Source: Selenomonadaceae bacterium (GTDB taxonomy: Bacteria > Bacillota > Negativicutes > Selenomonadales > Selenomonadaceae). Taken from it: 5,342 bases of DNA. The notes under the pieces were generated by a model, which was not told the DNA's origin, ran no database searches, and was given only the letters and a program-made list of their open reading frames with translations. The position numbers and the translations under genes were made by a program. The first letter of the stretch is position 1. Every line of letters starts with the position of its first letter. The stretch spans positions 1 to 5,342 of the forward strand of contig JAFXOC010000391.1 of the NCBI GenBank assembly GCA_017529085.1. The letters run 5' to 3'. Shown here in pieces: positions 1 to 5,342 of this stretch.

Positions 1-527
1 CTTACATTTGCCACAATTTCATCGGTAAATTCATCGCCGTCAGTCGAAAAAGTATAAACATAAACTTCAAAATCGTCCCTATTGTATTTGGTAAAGAGGG
101 GACGGATAAAATTTTTCAGCGAAGATTTTTTTGCGTATGGCAGGAGATAGCCTATTCGTATTTTATCATGGGCAAAATTTCGGGGCGAAAATTTTTCCAC
201 ATCCGCAAAAAGATTTTCGTAAGCCGTAAGCTTATCATAAAGTTCTTTTGTGTTAATATCTTGCAGATAATGCAATATAAAAATATAGCTTGACAAATGC
301 CAGCGTTGCGCTCGCAAAAATCTGTCTTTCATCGCCGCGTCAAAATAAGCTGCTGCGGCTCTCTTTGCGTCCCCCATAACTTTAAACGCACCGCCGAAAA
401 GTTCCGCAATCTTAAAGCCTTCGTTTGTCATGATTTCGTCGTATGATTCAGCCTTTCTCAGAACGGCTATGGCTTCATCGCATTCCCCGTCGTCTATCTG
501 TTTTTCCGCCTTTTCCAAAACAGTCAT
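1..527 (-). CDS. OGT/SPINDLY-like glycosyltransferase, N-terminal part (runs off the window)
   Basis: The first 175 residues are visible; the 3' end lies beyond base 1. Residues 1-65 are helical and TPR-like (for example residues 14-29 and 48-65). Residues 81-113 (HYLQDINTKELY... ENLFADVEKF) match the helical lead-in common before the catalytic region of bacterial O-GlcNAc transferase-like (SPINDLY, Glyco_transf_41) proteins. Residues 121-160, with KIRIGYLLP, then FIRPLF and DDFEVYVYTF, match the start of that region (family pattern: hRIGYhSPDF, then a partner such as RFEVFCY). Such enzymes transfer a sugar from a nucleotide sugar to protein Ser/Thr in the cytoplasm. The family histidine that usually follows SPDFR is not seen here (YAKKSSLKNF), so activity or donor may differ. 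The ATG overlaps the stop of rfbD in an ATGA and has AGGGAG (541-536) eight bases upstream, so the two are translationally coupled. Family assignment is moderately sure; substrate unknown. Confidence 0.72.
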   Translation of the reverse strand, partial: MTVLEKAEKQIDDGECDEAIAVLRKAESYDEIMTNEGFKIAELFGGAFKVMGDAKRAAAAYFDAAMKDRFLRAQRWHLSSYIFILHYLQDINTKELYDKLTAYENLFADVEKFSPRNFAHDKIRIGYLLPYAKKSSLKNFIRPLFTKYNRDDFEVYVYTFSTDGDEFTDEIVANV

Positions 528-1369
528 GCGCCTATCTCCCTCAAATACCTTTTAAGCGCGTCTTTCCAATCGGGAAGTCGCGTAAAGCCGTTATAGTCAA
601 GAGATTTTTTGCTGAGTCTGGAATTTTTCGGACGCGCTGCAGGAGTGGGATATTCCTCGGTTTTTATGGGTATGACTTTGGTATTTTTCCCCGCTAATTT
701 AAAAATCTCCTCGGCAAATTCCGCCCATGAGCAAATTCCTTCGTTAGTGGCGTGATAAACTCCGTATTTATTCGTTTTTATCATGTCCGCCAAAAGTTTT
801 GCCAAATCATAAGTATATGTGGGCGAACCTGTTTGATCCGCGACGACTCGAAGTTCTTCATGTGTCTGCGCCAACCGTAGCATGGTTTTTACAAAATTTT
901 TGCCGTTCACCCCAAAAACCCAAGATATGCGCACTATAAAATATTTCTCCAAAATTTCCTTTACGGCCTCTTCGCCCATAAGTTTTGATTTTCCGTAAGC
1001 GTTGAGCGGCTTTTTTTCATCGTAAGTTTCGTAAAAATTATCCCCATCCCCGGGGAAAACGTAATCCGTGCCGATATATACAAATTTTGCGTCTAATTCC
1101 TGGGCAATTTTCGCCAAATTGCGAGTTCCCTCGCCGTTTACCGCAAAGGCAATTTCGCTTTCTTCTTCCGCCTTGTCCACGGCGGTGTAAGCCGCCGCAT
1201 GAATTATAACGTCGGGCTTAAACCCCAAAACAACTTCCCTCATTTTTTGATAATCCGTTAGTGAAAAATCCTTCCTCCCCGCCTCAAAAACTTCTATATT
1301 TTCGCTTTTTAACACCCTGCAAACATCAAACCCCAACTGCCCCGTAACTCCCGTAACCAATACTTTCAT
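524..1369 (-). CDS. rfbD: dTDP-4-dehydrorhamnose reductase (RmlD/RfbD)
   Basis: Catalyses the last step of dTDP-L-rhamnose synthesis, the NAD(P)H-dependent reduction of dTDP-4-dehydro-L-rhamnose, in the cytoplasm. The 281 residues match the usual family length. An extended-SDR Rossmann motif GVTGQLG is at residues 7-13, HAAAYTAVD at 57-65, TDYVF at 101-105, and the catalytic YGKSK (Tyr125, Lys129) at 125-129. DQTGSPT at 178-184 and the ARPKNSRLSK stretch near 245-254 are typical RmlD substrate-binding segments. The ATG is set by a strong AAGGAGG (1382-1376), six bases upstream. It follows the HAD gene after 42 bases and overlaps the next glycosyltransferase gene by four. No rmlA, rmlB or rmlC is present in the window, so the rest of the pathway must be encoded elsewhere or beyond the left edge. 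Function is confident; the sugar's destination (cell wall, flagellin or S-layer) is not shown. Confidence 0.95.
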   Translation of the reverse strand: MKVLVTGVTGQLGFDVCRVLKSENIEVFEAGRKDFSLTDYQKMREVVLGFKPDVIIHAAAYTAVDKAEEESEIAFAVNGEGTRNLAKIAQELDAKFVYIGTDYVFPGDGDNFYETYDEKKPLNAYGKSKLMGEEAVKEILEKYFIVRISWVFGVNGKNFVKTMLRLAQTHEELRVVADQTGSPTYTYDLAKLLADMIKTNKYGVYHATNEGICSWAEFAEEIFKLAGKNTKVIPIKTEEYPTPAARPKNSRLSKKSLDYNGFTRLPDWKDALKRYLREIGA

Positions 1370-1411
1370 ACTCCGCCTCCTTGTTGATAAAAATACTTCT
1401 TTCTTTAATTT

Positions 1412-2158
1412 TTAGCGCATTGCCAATTCTTCTAAAAACCATTCGGAAAACGCGACTCCCTCAGGTTGAAACCGAAAATTCCCTTTTACTTTACCTCTTA
1501 ATCCGCAAGCCGCAAACGCTTCGTCCGCATTTTCGAGCATTGGAACGTCTATGAAGCTGTCTCCCGCGGCGTAGACAAAATTTGCGTTTAATCTCTCTTT
1601 AAGCCGTAATAAAGCCGCGCCTTTGGAAAGTTTGGGCGGAAAAAGGTAAATCTTTCTGCCAGTTGCCTCCACTTTCAAGTTTGTTTGCAACGAAAGCTCG
1701 TTTTTTATCCCTTCAACATCTGCGCCTTCTCCGCAATATAAAAATAAAAAGCTTTCGTCCACTATGCGGGTTTTAATATATTTGCCCGATTCAGACCGGA
1801 TTTTAAGCTGTTTTTGCAATTCCGCCCGCCATGGATCTATAATTTCTTTGGTTTCCTTTAGCCATATATCGTCAGAAAGTTTATCGTTTAAAAGTATCGC
1901 TCCGTTGGCGACTACGGCGTACTTAGGCTTTAAATCAAAAGGCCAGTCTATCCTCTCATACTGTTCCGTAGAACGAGTTGTTACGGGGACAAATATTAAT
2001 TTTTCTTCGATTTCTTTAAGTAAATGAATGGCTTTTGGCGTCATAAAGCTCTGTTTTACGCCTTTATTGATTTCTACGCAGATATCTTCGTCTTTTTTGC
2101 GTTTGTTTGAAACAAAAAGAGTATTGTCTAAGTCGCAAGCGAATAAAATCTTTTTCAT
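1412..2158 (-). CDS. HAD-superfamily phosphatase of the TerD/StiP-associated cluster
   Basis: A 248-residue protein with all four haloacid-dehalogenase motifs. Motif I is DLDNT at residues 9-13 (nucleophile Asp9, acid/base Asp11), motif II is Thr60/Thr61 in VPVTTR, motif III is Lys179 in LSKGAAL, and motif IV is GDSFIDVPML at 199-208 (Asp200, Asp204 for Mg2+). The region between motifs II and III (about 75-165) is the position of a C2-type cap, as in Cof and sucrose-phosphatase-like enzymes. It should hydrolyse a small phosphorylated metabolite in the cytosol. It starts one base after the StiP/PELOTA stop (TGA-T-ATG) with no clear ribosome binding site, so translation probably depends on the upstream gene. 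In related clusters a HAD enzyme of this kind accompanies the same lyase and StiP families, so it probably dephosphorylates their product. The exact substrate cannot be read from the sequence. Confidence 0.88.
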   Translation of the reverse strand: MKKILFACDLDNTLFVSNKRKKDEDICVEINKGVKQSFMTPKAIHLLKEIEEKLIFVPVTTRSTEQYERIDWPFDLKPKYAVVANGAILLNDKLSDDIWLKETKEIIDPWRAELQKQLKIRSESGKYIKTRIVDESFLFLYCGEGADVEGIKNELSLQTNLKVEATGRKIYLFPPKLSKGAALLRLKERLNANFVYAAGDSFIDVPMLENADEAFAACGLRGKVKGNFRFQPEGVAFSEWFLEELAMR

Positions 2159-2159
2159 A

Positions 2160-3269
2160 TCAGTTATCTGCCAGAGATTGAATCAGCCCGCAGGCAAGAT
2201 AATTTTTCAGCGGGTATTTCTCAACCTCCACTCCTTTCTCCGCCGCCAATTCGTAAAGATGCCCCAATCGCTCATAATCGTTTAAACTGTATACCAAAAG
2301 TTTTCGCGGCATCCTTCTTAAAAGCACGCGGGTAGCTTCTCCTATGCCTGGTTTTATCAAATTTATGTCGGCGATGCCAAAATCTGCGGCGATTTTCAAC
2401 ACTTCTTCCATGCCGGTATTATTAGCGGAAACTTCTCCGTTTACCGCCCCGACTGCCCCACATAGTAAAGGCGCATTTCCATAAGCCCCCCTCTTAGAGG
2501 GGGGGAGGGGGGAGCTCAAGAACTCTTTTTCGATAGCGTCGATAAATTGATAGGTTAAATCTTTTGAGGCAAGCTCGCTATAAAAAGCCGCCCCGTGAAA
2601 ATCATTTTCGCCTATAATATCTTTTCGATAAAACGTGCGGCTTAACAGCCCCGATACCGTGGAATTTAAACAGGAACTCGCTATCAAAAAATCTTCCCTT
2701 GTTCCGTATATGTCCGTAATATACGCAGGGTCAGACAAAACCGCCAGTTTATCGTTTACTCTCGGATAATCCTTCATCGCAGACGTCAATTCCCGCTGTA
2801 TTGCGCCTTTACCGATCCAACCGTCCACAAATTGAATACTCTCCCTTTTGTGTCGCGACAAGATGTAATTCACGGCGTTTTTGTCTATCCCTCTGCCGCG
2901 TATAATGGATATTGTATAATGACAAGGTTTGATTCCGTAAAATTTTTCAAGATAACGCTTTATCAAAACGCCGATTGAGGTTCCGGCTCTGGCTAGGGAA
3001 ACTAAAGTTATGTTGTCGCCCTTTGATGAATATATCTTGTCGCAAACTCCTGCCACAGCTTCCGCCGTTATTTTTGCAAAACGCGCTAAAGCCTCGTAAT
3101 ACGCCTTCATGTATTTTTCGCTTGGCTCGTATTCTATGGGGAGCATCTCGGAATAATGTCTGCCGGCTTGAATTAACCTCTCGCGTTCTTCCGTGTTTTG
3201 TGGCTGTACCAAGCCCGTAATGTCTTTTAAAAGTATGATAACGTCTTCTTTACGATATGTGCCGAACAT
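2160..3269 (-). CDS. StiP family (PRTase-like / putative cysteine protease) with C-terminal PELOTA RNA-binding domain
   Basis: A 369-residue two-domain protein. Residues 1-245 match the StiP family: GTYRKEDV near the N-terminus, RLIQAGRHYSEMLP (31-44), ITLVSLARAGTSIGVLIKR (87-105), HYTISIIRGRGID (117-129), FVDGWIGKGAI (147-157), VLSDPA (177-182) and ENDFHGAAFY (221-230). The VDGWIGKGA loop looks like a modified PRPP-binding loop, which is why the family has been called both phosphoribosyltransferase-like and cysteine protease; I cannot tell which is correct. Residues about 282-365 (KPGIGEATRVLLRRMPRKLLVY..., ending KNYLACGLIQSL) are the PELOTA-type RNA-binding domain often fused in this family. 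Between them, residues about 251-281 form a low-complexity Pro/Gly/Ala linker encoded by a GC-rich palindromic repeat. AGGAG of its ribosome binding site overlaps the stop of the preceding lyase gene. Cytosolic, no signal peptide or membrane segment. Identity is confident, activity is not. Confidence 0.87.
   Translation of the reverse strand: MFGTYRKEDVIILLKDITGLVQPQNTEERERLIQAGRHYSEMLPIEYEPSEKYMKAYYEALARFAKITAEAVAGVCDKIYSSKGDNITLVSLARAGTSIGVLIKRYLEKFYGIKPCHYTISIIRGRGIDKNAVNYILSRHKRESIQFVDGWIGKGAIQRELTSAMKDYPRVNDKLAVLSDPAYITDIYGTREDFLIASSCLNSTVSGLLSRTFYRKDIIGENDFHGAAFYSELASKDLTYQFIDAIEKEFLSSPLPPSKRGAYGNAPLLCGAVGAVNGEVSANNTGMEEVLKIAADFGIADINLIKPGIGEATRVLLRRMPRKLLVYSLNDYERLGHLYELAAEKGVEVEKYPLKNYLACGLIQSLADN
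2429..2519. repeat. GC-rich palindromic repeat inserted in frame in the StiP/PELOTA gene
   Basis: The core is a perfect 9-bp inverted repeat, CCCCCCTCT (2486-2494) and AGAGGGGGG (2496-2504), separated by one base. It is followed by a second G run (2507-2512). The stretch is far richer in G and C than the surrounding gene and encodes a Pro/Ser/Gly/Ala-rich linker (residues about 251-281) exactly between the StiP-like and PELOTA domains. The reading frame is kept. Boundaries are estimated from where recognisable domain sequence stops and resumes; no target-site duplication was found. It shares a general layout with the intergenic repeat at 4398-4458 (a CTCC start, ACCGCCC, a CCTC/GAGG hairpin, a GGGGAG end), so the two may be diverged members of one family. 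Confidence 0.6.
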
Positions 3270-3273
3270 AAAA

Positions 3274-3280
3274 ACTCCTA
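3274..3280 (-). promoter_or_regulatory. Ribosome binding site of the StiP/PELOTA gene overlapping the lyase stop codon
   Basis: On the minus strand the lyase gene ends in TAG at 3280-3278, and the same bases begin TAGGAGT. AGGAG (3279-3275) lies five bases before the ATG at 3269. Stop and Shine-Dalgarno sequence are thus shared, which fixes this start and suggests coupled translation of the two genes. Confidence 0.8.
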
Positions 3281-4276
3281 ATTTTTTACACCGTAGATAT
3301 CGCCTAAAATTTTAATTCGCCTTGCCCATTTGCCATGGGTTTTCACCTCGTTCATGCGATTTCCCGCGACGCTTTTTTCGACTCCCAATTTACCTTCGCT
3401 CCAGTTTAATATTTGCGCTGCGTCTTCGTAATCGGCCTTGGAAACTCGCAAACTATCGTATATCAGAGGAAGCTGTGAAGGATGAATGGCTGTTTTCCCG
3501 ATAAAGCCGTTAATTCTGTCCAGTTCAAGCTCGCGTTTCAGTCCCATAGCCCAACTATCCTTGTTATTGTCGCCAAAATATTCCCACACAGGTCCGGATA
3601 CCGTATAATCGGCGGCGAAAACGTTAAGTATGTCAATCAAAATGTCTCGAACAACTCCAACATCGTAAACGGTGGAATGAATAGGACGGCGAAGCCCGTA
3701 TAAATTGCTGAAGTCGTTGCCGCCGACTCTTACGTTTAGGACAAAATTTTTAAATCCATCCAACATATTTTTTAATTCTTCAAGAATTTTTCGTCTTTTT
3801 GCGACCTTTGCGAGCATGGCGCTCTCTAAAACCGGCATAATGTATATCGTACGCTCGGTTGAAGCATTGATCGCTTTTATGGCGTTCAAATAAGCGGCAG
3901 CGTTGCCTAAATCGAATTTTGGCAAAATATATCCGGTTAGCGTTTGTTGCGCATTGCCTAAAAATTGTGCGACATGGCGCAAATGCTCGGGAGAACGTAC
4001 TCTTACAAAGAGTAGAGGATTGTCTTCGCTATTGTTTTCATACAACGGACAAAGTTCCTCCAAAATAAATTTAAGTTCCGTCTCCGCTTCGCCCAGACTC
4101 TCGTCTAATATTGCGTCTTCCAAGCATAACGCAACGGAGGTCAAATATGGCACGCCATTGTTTTTTATTTTTTCGATAATGTTTTCCTGTAGCGCAGGCA
4201 TATACAAAAGCCCGCCAACTCTATATTTTAAATAATCTCTGTCTTTCAAACCGCGCTTCCTTTCAAAATCTTCCAC
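3278..4276 (-). CDS. HpcH/HpaI (CitE-like) C-C bond lyase of the TerD/StiP-associated cluster
   Basis: A 332-residue TIM-barrel lyase/aldolase of the CitE/HpcH-HpaI superfamily, of the branch found in TerD-associated clusters. The barrel begins at YRVGGLLYMPA (18-28). Acidic pair Glu53-Asp54 lies in LCLEDAI, Arg92 and Arg94 in FVRVRSP, Glu151 in PVLES, Asp188 in VGGNDFS, and GFIGKTAIHPSQ is at 257-268, the CitE-type signature. These residues normally bind Mg2+ and an acyl or keto-acid substrate for aldol-type cleavage or condensation. The start is GTG; GGGAAG (4292-4287) is a weak, distant ribosome binding site. The frame stays open further upstream with no ATG, but the family's conserved part begins after residue 17, so 4276 is reasonable. 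It is the first gene of the leftward operon, 52 bases or so below the predicted transcription start. The physiological substrate is unknown; in this context it probably acts in making an unidentified small metabolite. Confidence 0.85.
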   Translation of the reverse strand: MEDFERKRGLKDRDYLKYRVGGLLYMPALQENIIEKIKNNGVPYLTSVALCLEDAILDESLGEAETELKFILEELCPLYENNSEDNPLLFVRVRSPEHLRHVAQFLGNAQQTLTGYILPKFDLGNAAAYLNAIKAINASTERTIYIMPVLESAMLAKVAKRRKILEELKNMLDGFKNFVLNVRVGGNDFSNLYGLRRPIHSTVYDVGVVRDILIDILNVFAADYTVSGPVWEYFGDNNKDSWAMGLKRELELDRINGFIGKTAIHPSQLPLIYDSLRVSKADYEDAAQILNWSEGKLGVEKSVAGNRMNEVKTHGKWARRIKILGDIYGVKN

Positions 4277-4334
4277 AACTATATCGCTTCCCGTTAAAAG
4301 AAATGTGAAAAACGGCAGAGGAGTTTTCCGATAT

Positions 4335-4362
4335 ATTGTATCATATATTGAGATTTTGACAA
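4335..4362 (-). promoter_or_regulatory. Candidate sigma-70-type promoter of the leftward five-gene operon
   Basis: On the minus strand TTGTCA (4362-4357, five of six to the -35 consensus) is followed after 16 bases by TACAAT (4340-4335, five of six to the -10 consensus). Transcription would start near 4328, leaving a leader of about 50 bases before the GTG at 4276. The -35 box lies inside the left arm of the inverted repeat at 4353-4388. Assigned by eye. Confidence 0.55.
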
Positions 4363-4388
4363 TGTTTTATGAGAAATATTGTCAAAAT
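4353..4388. promoter_or_regulatory. Perfect 11-bp inverted repeat, candidate operator in the divergent spacer
   Basis: ATTTTGACAAT (4353-4363) and its exact reverse complement ATTGTCAAAAT (4378-4388) are separated by 14 bases. The left arm covers the -35 box of the leftward promoter, and the right arm lies just upstream of it, as expected for a dimeric repressor or activator site. There is no T-run on either side that would make it a terminator. Each arm also contains a TTGACA, but neither has a -10 box at a usual distance in its own orientation. The regulator is not encoded in the window. Confidence 0.5.
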
Positions 4389-4397
4389 TGTTTCAAA

Positions 4398-4458
4398 CTC
4401 TCCCACCGCCCTTCGGGCACCTTCCTCTATGAGGGAGGTACGGACGGAAGTGGGGAGA
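4398..4458. repeat. GC-rich multi-hairpin intergenic repeat
   Basis: The element is bounded by CTCTCCCAC (4398-4406) and GTGGGGAGA (4450-4458), which pair apart from one bulged base. Inside are two further hairpins: GCCC-TTC-GGGC (4408-4418), and ACCTTCCTC (4419-4427) with GAGGGAGGT (4431-4439), whose arms have a single T:G wobble. The folded form is a branched stem. It stands out from the AT-rich spacer on both sides and resembles the GC-rich intergenic palindromes dispersed in many Bacillota genomes. It lies between the leftward promoter and the addB promoter and contains no gene. Confidence 0.65.
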
Positions 4459-4487
4459 TTGTTTTTTCTCCCATTTTACCTTATAAT
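4459..4487 (+). promoter_or_regulatory. Candidate promoter of addB
   Basis: TTGTTT (4459-4464, matching the TTG of the -35 consensus) is followed after 17 bases by a perfect TATAAT (4482-4487). Transcription would begin near 4494, about 27 bases before the addB ATG. A second TATAAT at 4497-4502 has no recognisable -35 box. The -35 box begins right after the hairpin repeat at 4398-4458. Confidence 0.5.
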
Positions 4488-4520
4488 TACGGTAGATATA
4501 ATATATTAAAAGGAGAAGTT

Positions 4521-5342
4521 ATGCTTGAATTTATAATAGGCCGCGCAGGCGCGGGGAAAAGTTACCGCGTGTTAAACGAAATCGGCAAAAAACTAAAAAG
4601 GGAACCGTTGGGCGCGCCGATTTTTTTGTTGCTTCCGGAGCACATGACTTATAAGACGGAACGCGAACTTTTGGAGATAGTGGGGAAGGGATTTTTTAGA
4701 GCGAACGTTTACGGTTTCAGACGATTTGCCCGTTCGGTACTCTTAAAGGTAGGAGGATTAAATTTACCCAGAATTTCCGATGTGGGGCGGAATTTGCTTT
4801 TAAAGAATATACTTAGGAAAAACGGGGACAATTTGGAATTTTTCTCCCGTTCCGCAAAGAAACGGGGATTTTCGGGGGCTTTATCGGACGCTATCGCGGA
4901 GATAAAAAGCTATAGGCTGACGGCTGGAGACTTAAAATCTGCGAGCGACGAGGTAAACGACGAAACGCTGAGCGCAAAACTTAGGGATTTGGCGCTTTTA
5001 ACGGACGAATTTCAAAAGTCAATGGAGGGGCGCTATAACGATAACGAGGATGTTTTGACGGAGCTTATACGTCGTATGCCGCAAGCCGATTTTTTACGCG
5101 GAGCGGAGGTTTACGTCGACGGCTTTATCTTCTTTAACCCCAACGAAAAAGAAATTCTGCGGGGGCTCATGAAATACGCAAAATCCCTTCATGTGACTCT
5201 CCCCATGGACGCAAATTTAAACGCCTTTGAAAACACGAGGGAAACGGGACTGTTCAACCGCAGCTTGCTTACCATGCGCGAACTCAAGAAAATCGCCGAA
5301 GAAGAAGGCTTGGATATCGCAGTTACAAAACTTTTCAACAAC
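4521..5342 (+). CDS. addB: ATP-dependent helicase/deoxyribonuclease subunit B (AddB), N-terminal part
   Basis: The first 274 residues are visible and the frame is still open at the right edge; full AddB proteins have roughly 1,150 residues. AddB joins AddA to resect double-strand breaks for RecA-dependent repair, as RecBCD does in enterics. The N-terminus has GRAGAGKS (residues 7-14), the Walker A motif typical of the Firmicutes-type AddB, then LLLPEHMTY (36-44) and VYGFRRFA soon after, which match the conserved helicase-like segments. EVYVDGFIFFNPNEKEIL around Asp200 matches the family's IDGF region. The C-terminal nuclease domain and the four iron-sulphur cysteines lie outside the window. 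AGGAG (4511-4515) lies five bases before the ATG. It is transcribed away from the StiP operon. addA would be expected downstream, beyond the edge. Confidence 0.9.
   Translation, partial: MLEFIIGRAGAGKSYRVLNEIGKKLKREPLGAPIFLLLPEHMTYKTERELLEIVGKGFFRANVYGFRRFARSVLLKVGGLNLPRISDVGRNLLLKNILRKNGDNLEFFSRSAKKRGFSGALSDAIAEIKSYRLTAGDLKSASDEVNDETLSAKLRDLALLTDEFQKSMEGRYNDNEDVLTELIRRMPQADFLRGAEVYVDGFIFFNPNEKEILRGLMKYAKSLHVTLPMDANLNAFENTRETGLFNRSLLTMRELKKIAEEEGLDIAVTKLFNN

Noticed and set aside
443..697. Plus-strand open frame of 84 codons
   Set aside because: It overlaps rfbD and the start of the glycosyltransferase gene on the opposite strand, has no family resemblance and no ribosome binding site; the minus-strand genes explain the region.
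1764..2285. Two adjacent plus-strand open frames of about 85 codons
   Set aside because: They lie opposite the HAD gene and the end of the StiP/PELOTA gene, whose catalytic motifs are intact; the peptides look like antisense translations.
2975..4235. Several short plus-strand open frames, the longest of 110 codons at 3903-4235
   Set aside because: All are antisense to the StiP/PELOTA and lyase genes with clear conserved motifs, and none has a recognisable product.
4356..4361. Plus-strand TTGACA as the addB -35 box
   Set aside because: There is no -10 box at 16-18 bases, and it is more than 150 bases from the addB start; the TTGTTT/TATAAT pair at 4459-4487 is better.
4353..4388. The inverted repeat as a transcription terminator
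   Set aside because: The stem is AT-rich, the spacer is 14 bases, and no T-run follows on either strand; no gene ends nearby.
4398..4458. CRISPR repeat or transposon end
   Set aside because: There is one copy only in the spacer, no spaced array, no transposase and no visible target duplication.
4453..4472. Hairpin GGGAGA/TCTCCC as a terminator
   Set aside because: The stem is only six bases, the T-run is inside the loop, and no plus-strand gene upstream needs termination; it overlaps the probable addB promoter.

Overview
The window is a stretch of bacterial chromosome, probably from the Bacillota (Firmicutes). The addB gene is of the AddAB type typical of that phylum, DNA composition is moderately AT-rich by eye, ribosome binding sites are strong AGGAG types, and GC-rich palindromic repeats sit in AT-rich surroundings. 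An anaerobic lineage such as the Negativicutes or Clostridia would fit, but that narrower placement is a guess.

From 1 to 4276 five genes lie on the minus strand, tightly packed and read from right to left. They are an HpcH/HpaI (CitE-like) C-C bond lyase (3278-4276), a StiP/phosphoribosyltransferase-like protein with a C-terminal PELOTA RNA-binding domain (2160-3269), a HAD-family phosphatase (1412-2158), dTDP-4-dehydrorhamnose reductase rfbD/rmlD (524-1369), and the N-terminal part of an OGT/SPINDLY-like glycosyltransferase cut by the window edge (1-527). Junctions run from a 4-base overlap to 42 bases with no terminator visible, so one transcript is likely. From 4521 the DNA-repair gene addB runs rightward off the window.

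The first three genes belong to a set of families that recur together near TerD-type (tellurium-resistance-like) stress genes. Comparative genomics has proposed that set to make an unidentified nucleoside-like or ribosyl metabolite. Here the set is compact: no ATP-grasp protein, second phosphoribosyltransferase/TRSP protein or TerD protein is present in the window, and the genes run instead into surface-glycan genes. The lyase would form or cleave a C-C bond, the StiP/PELOTA protein might handle a phosphoribosyl group, and the HAD enzyme would remove a phosphate. This chemistry is inferred, not shown.

The 244-base divergent spacer (4277-4520) holds a candidate promoter in each direction, a perfect 11-bp inverted repeat that overlaps the leftward -35 box, and a GC-rich multi-hairpin repeat. 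A second GC-rich palindrome lies in frame inside the StiP/PELOTA gene, exactly at the linker between its two domains. It looks like a repeat element tolerated as a coding insertion.
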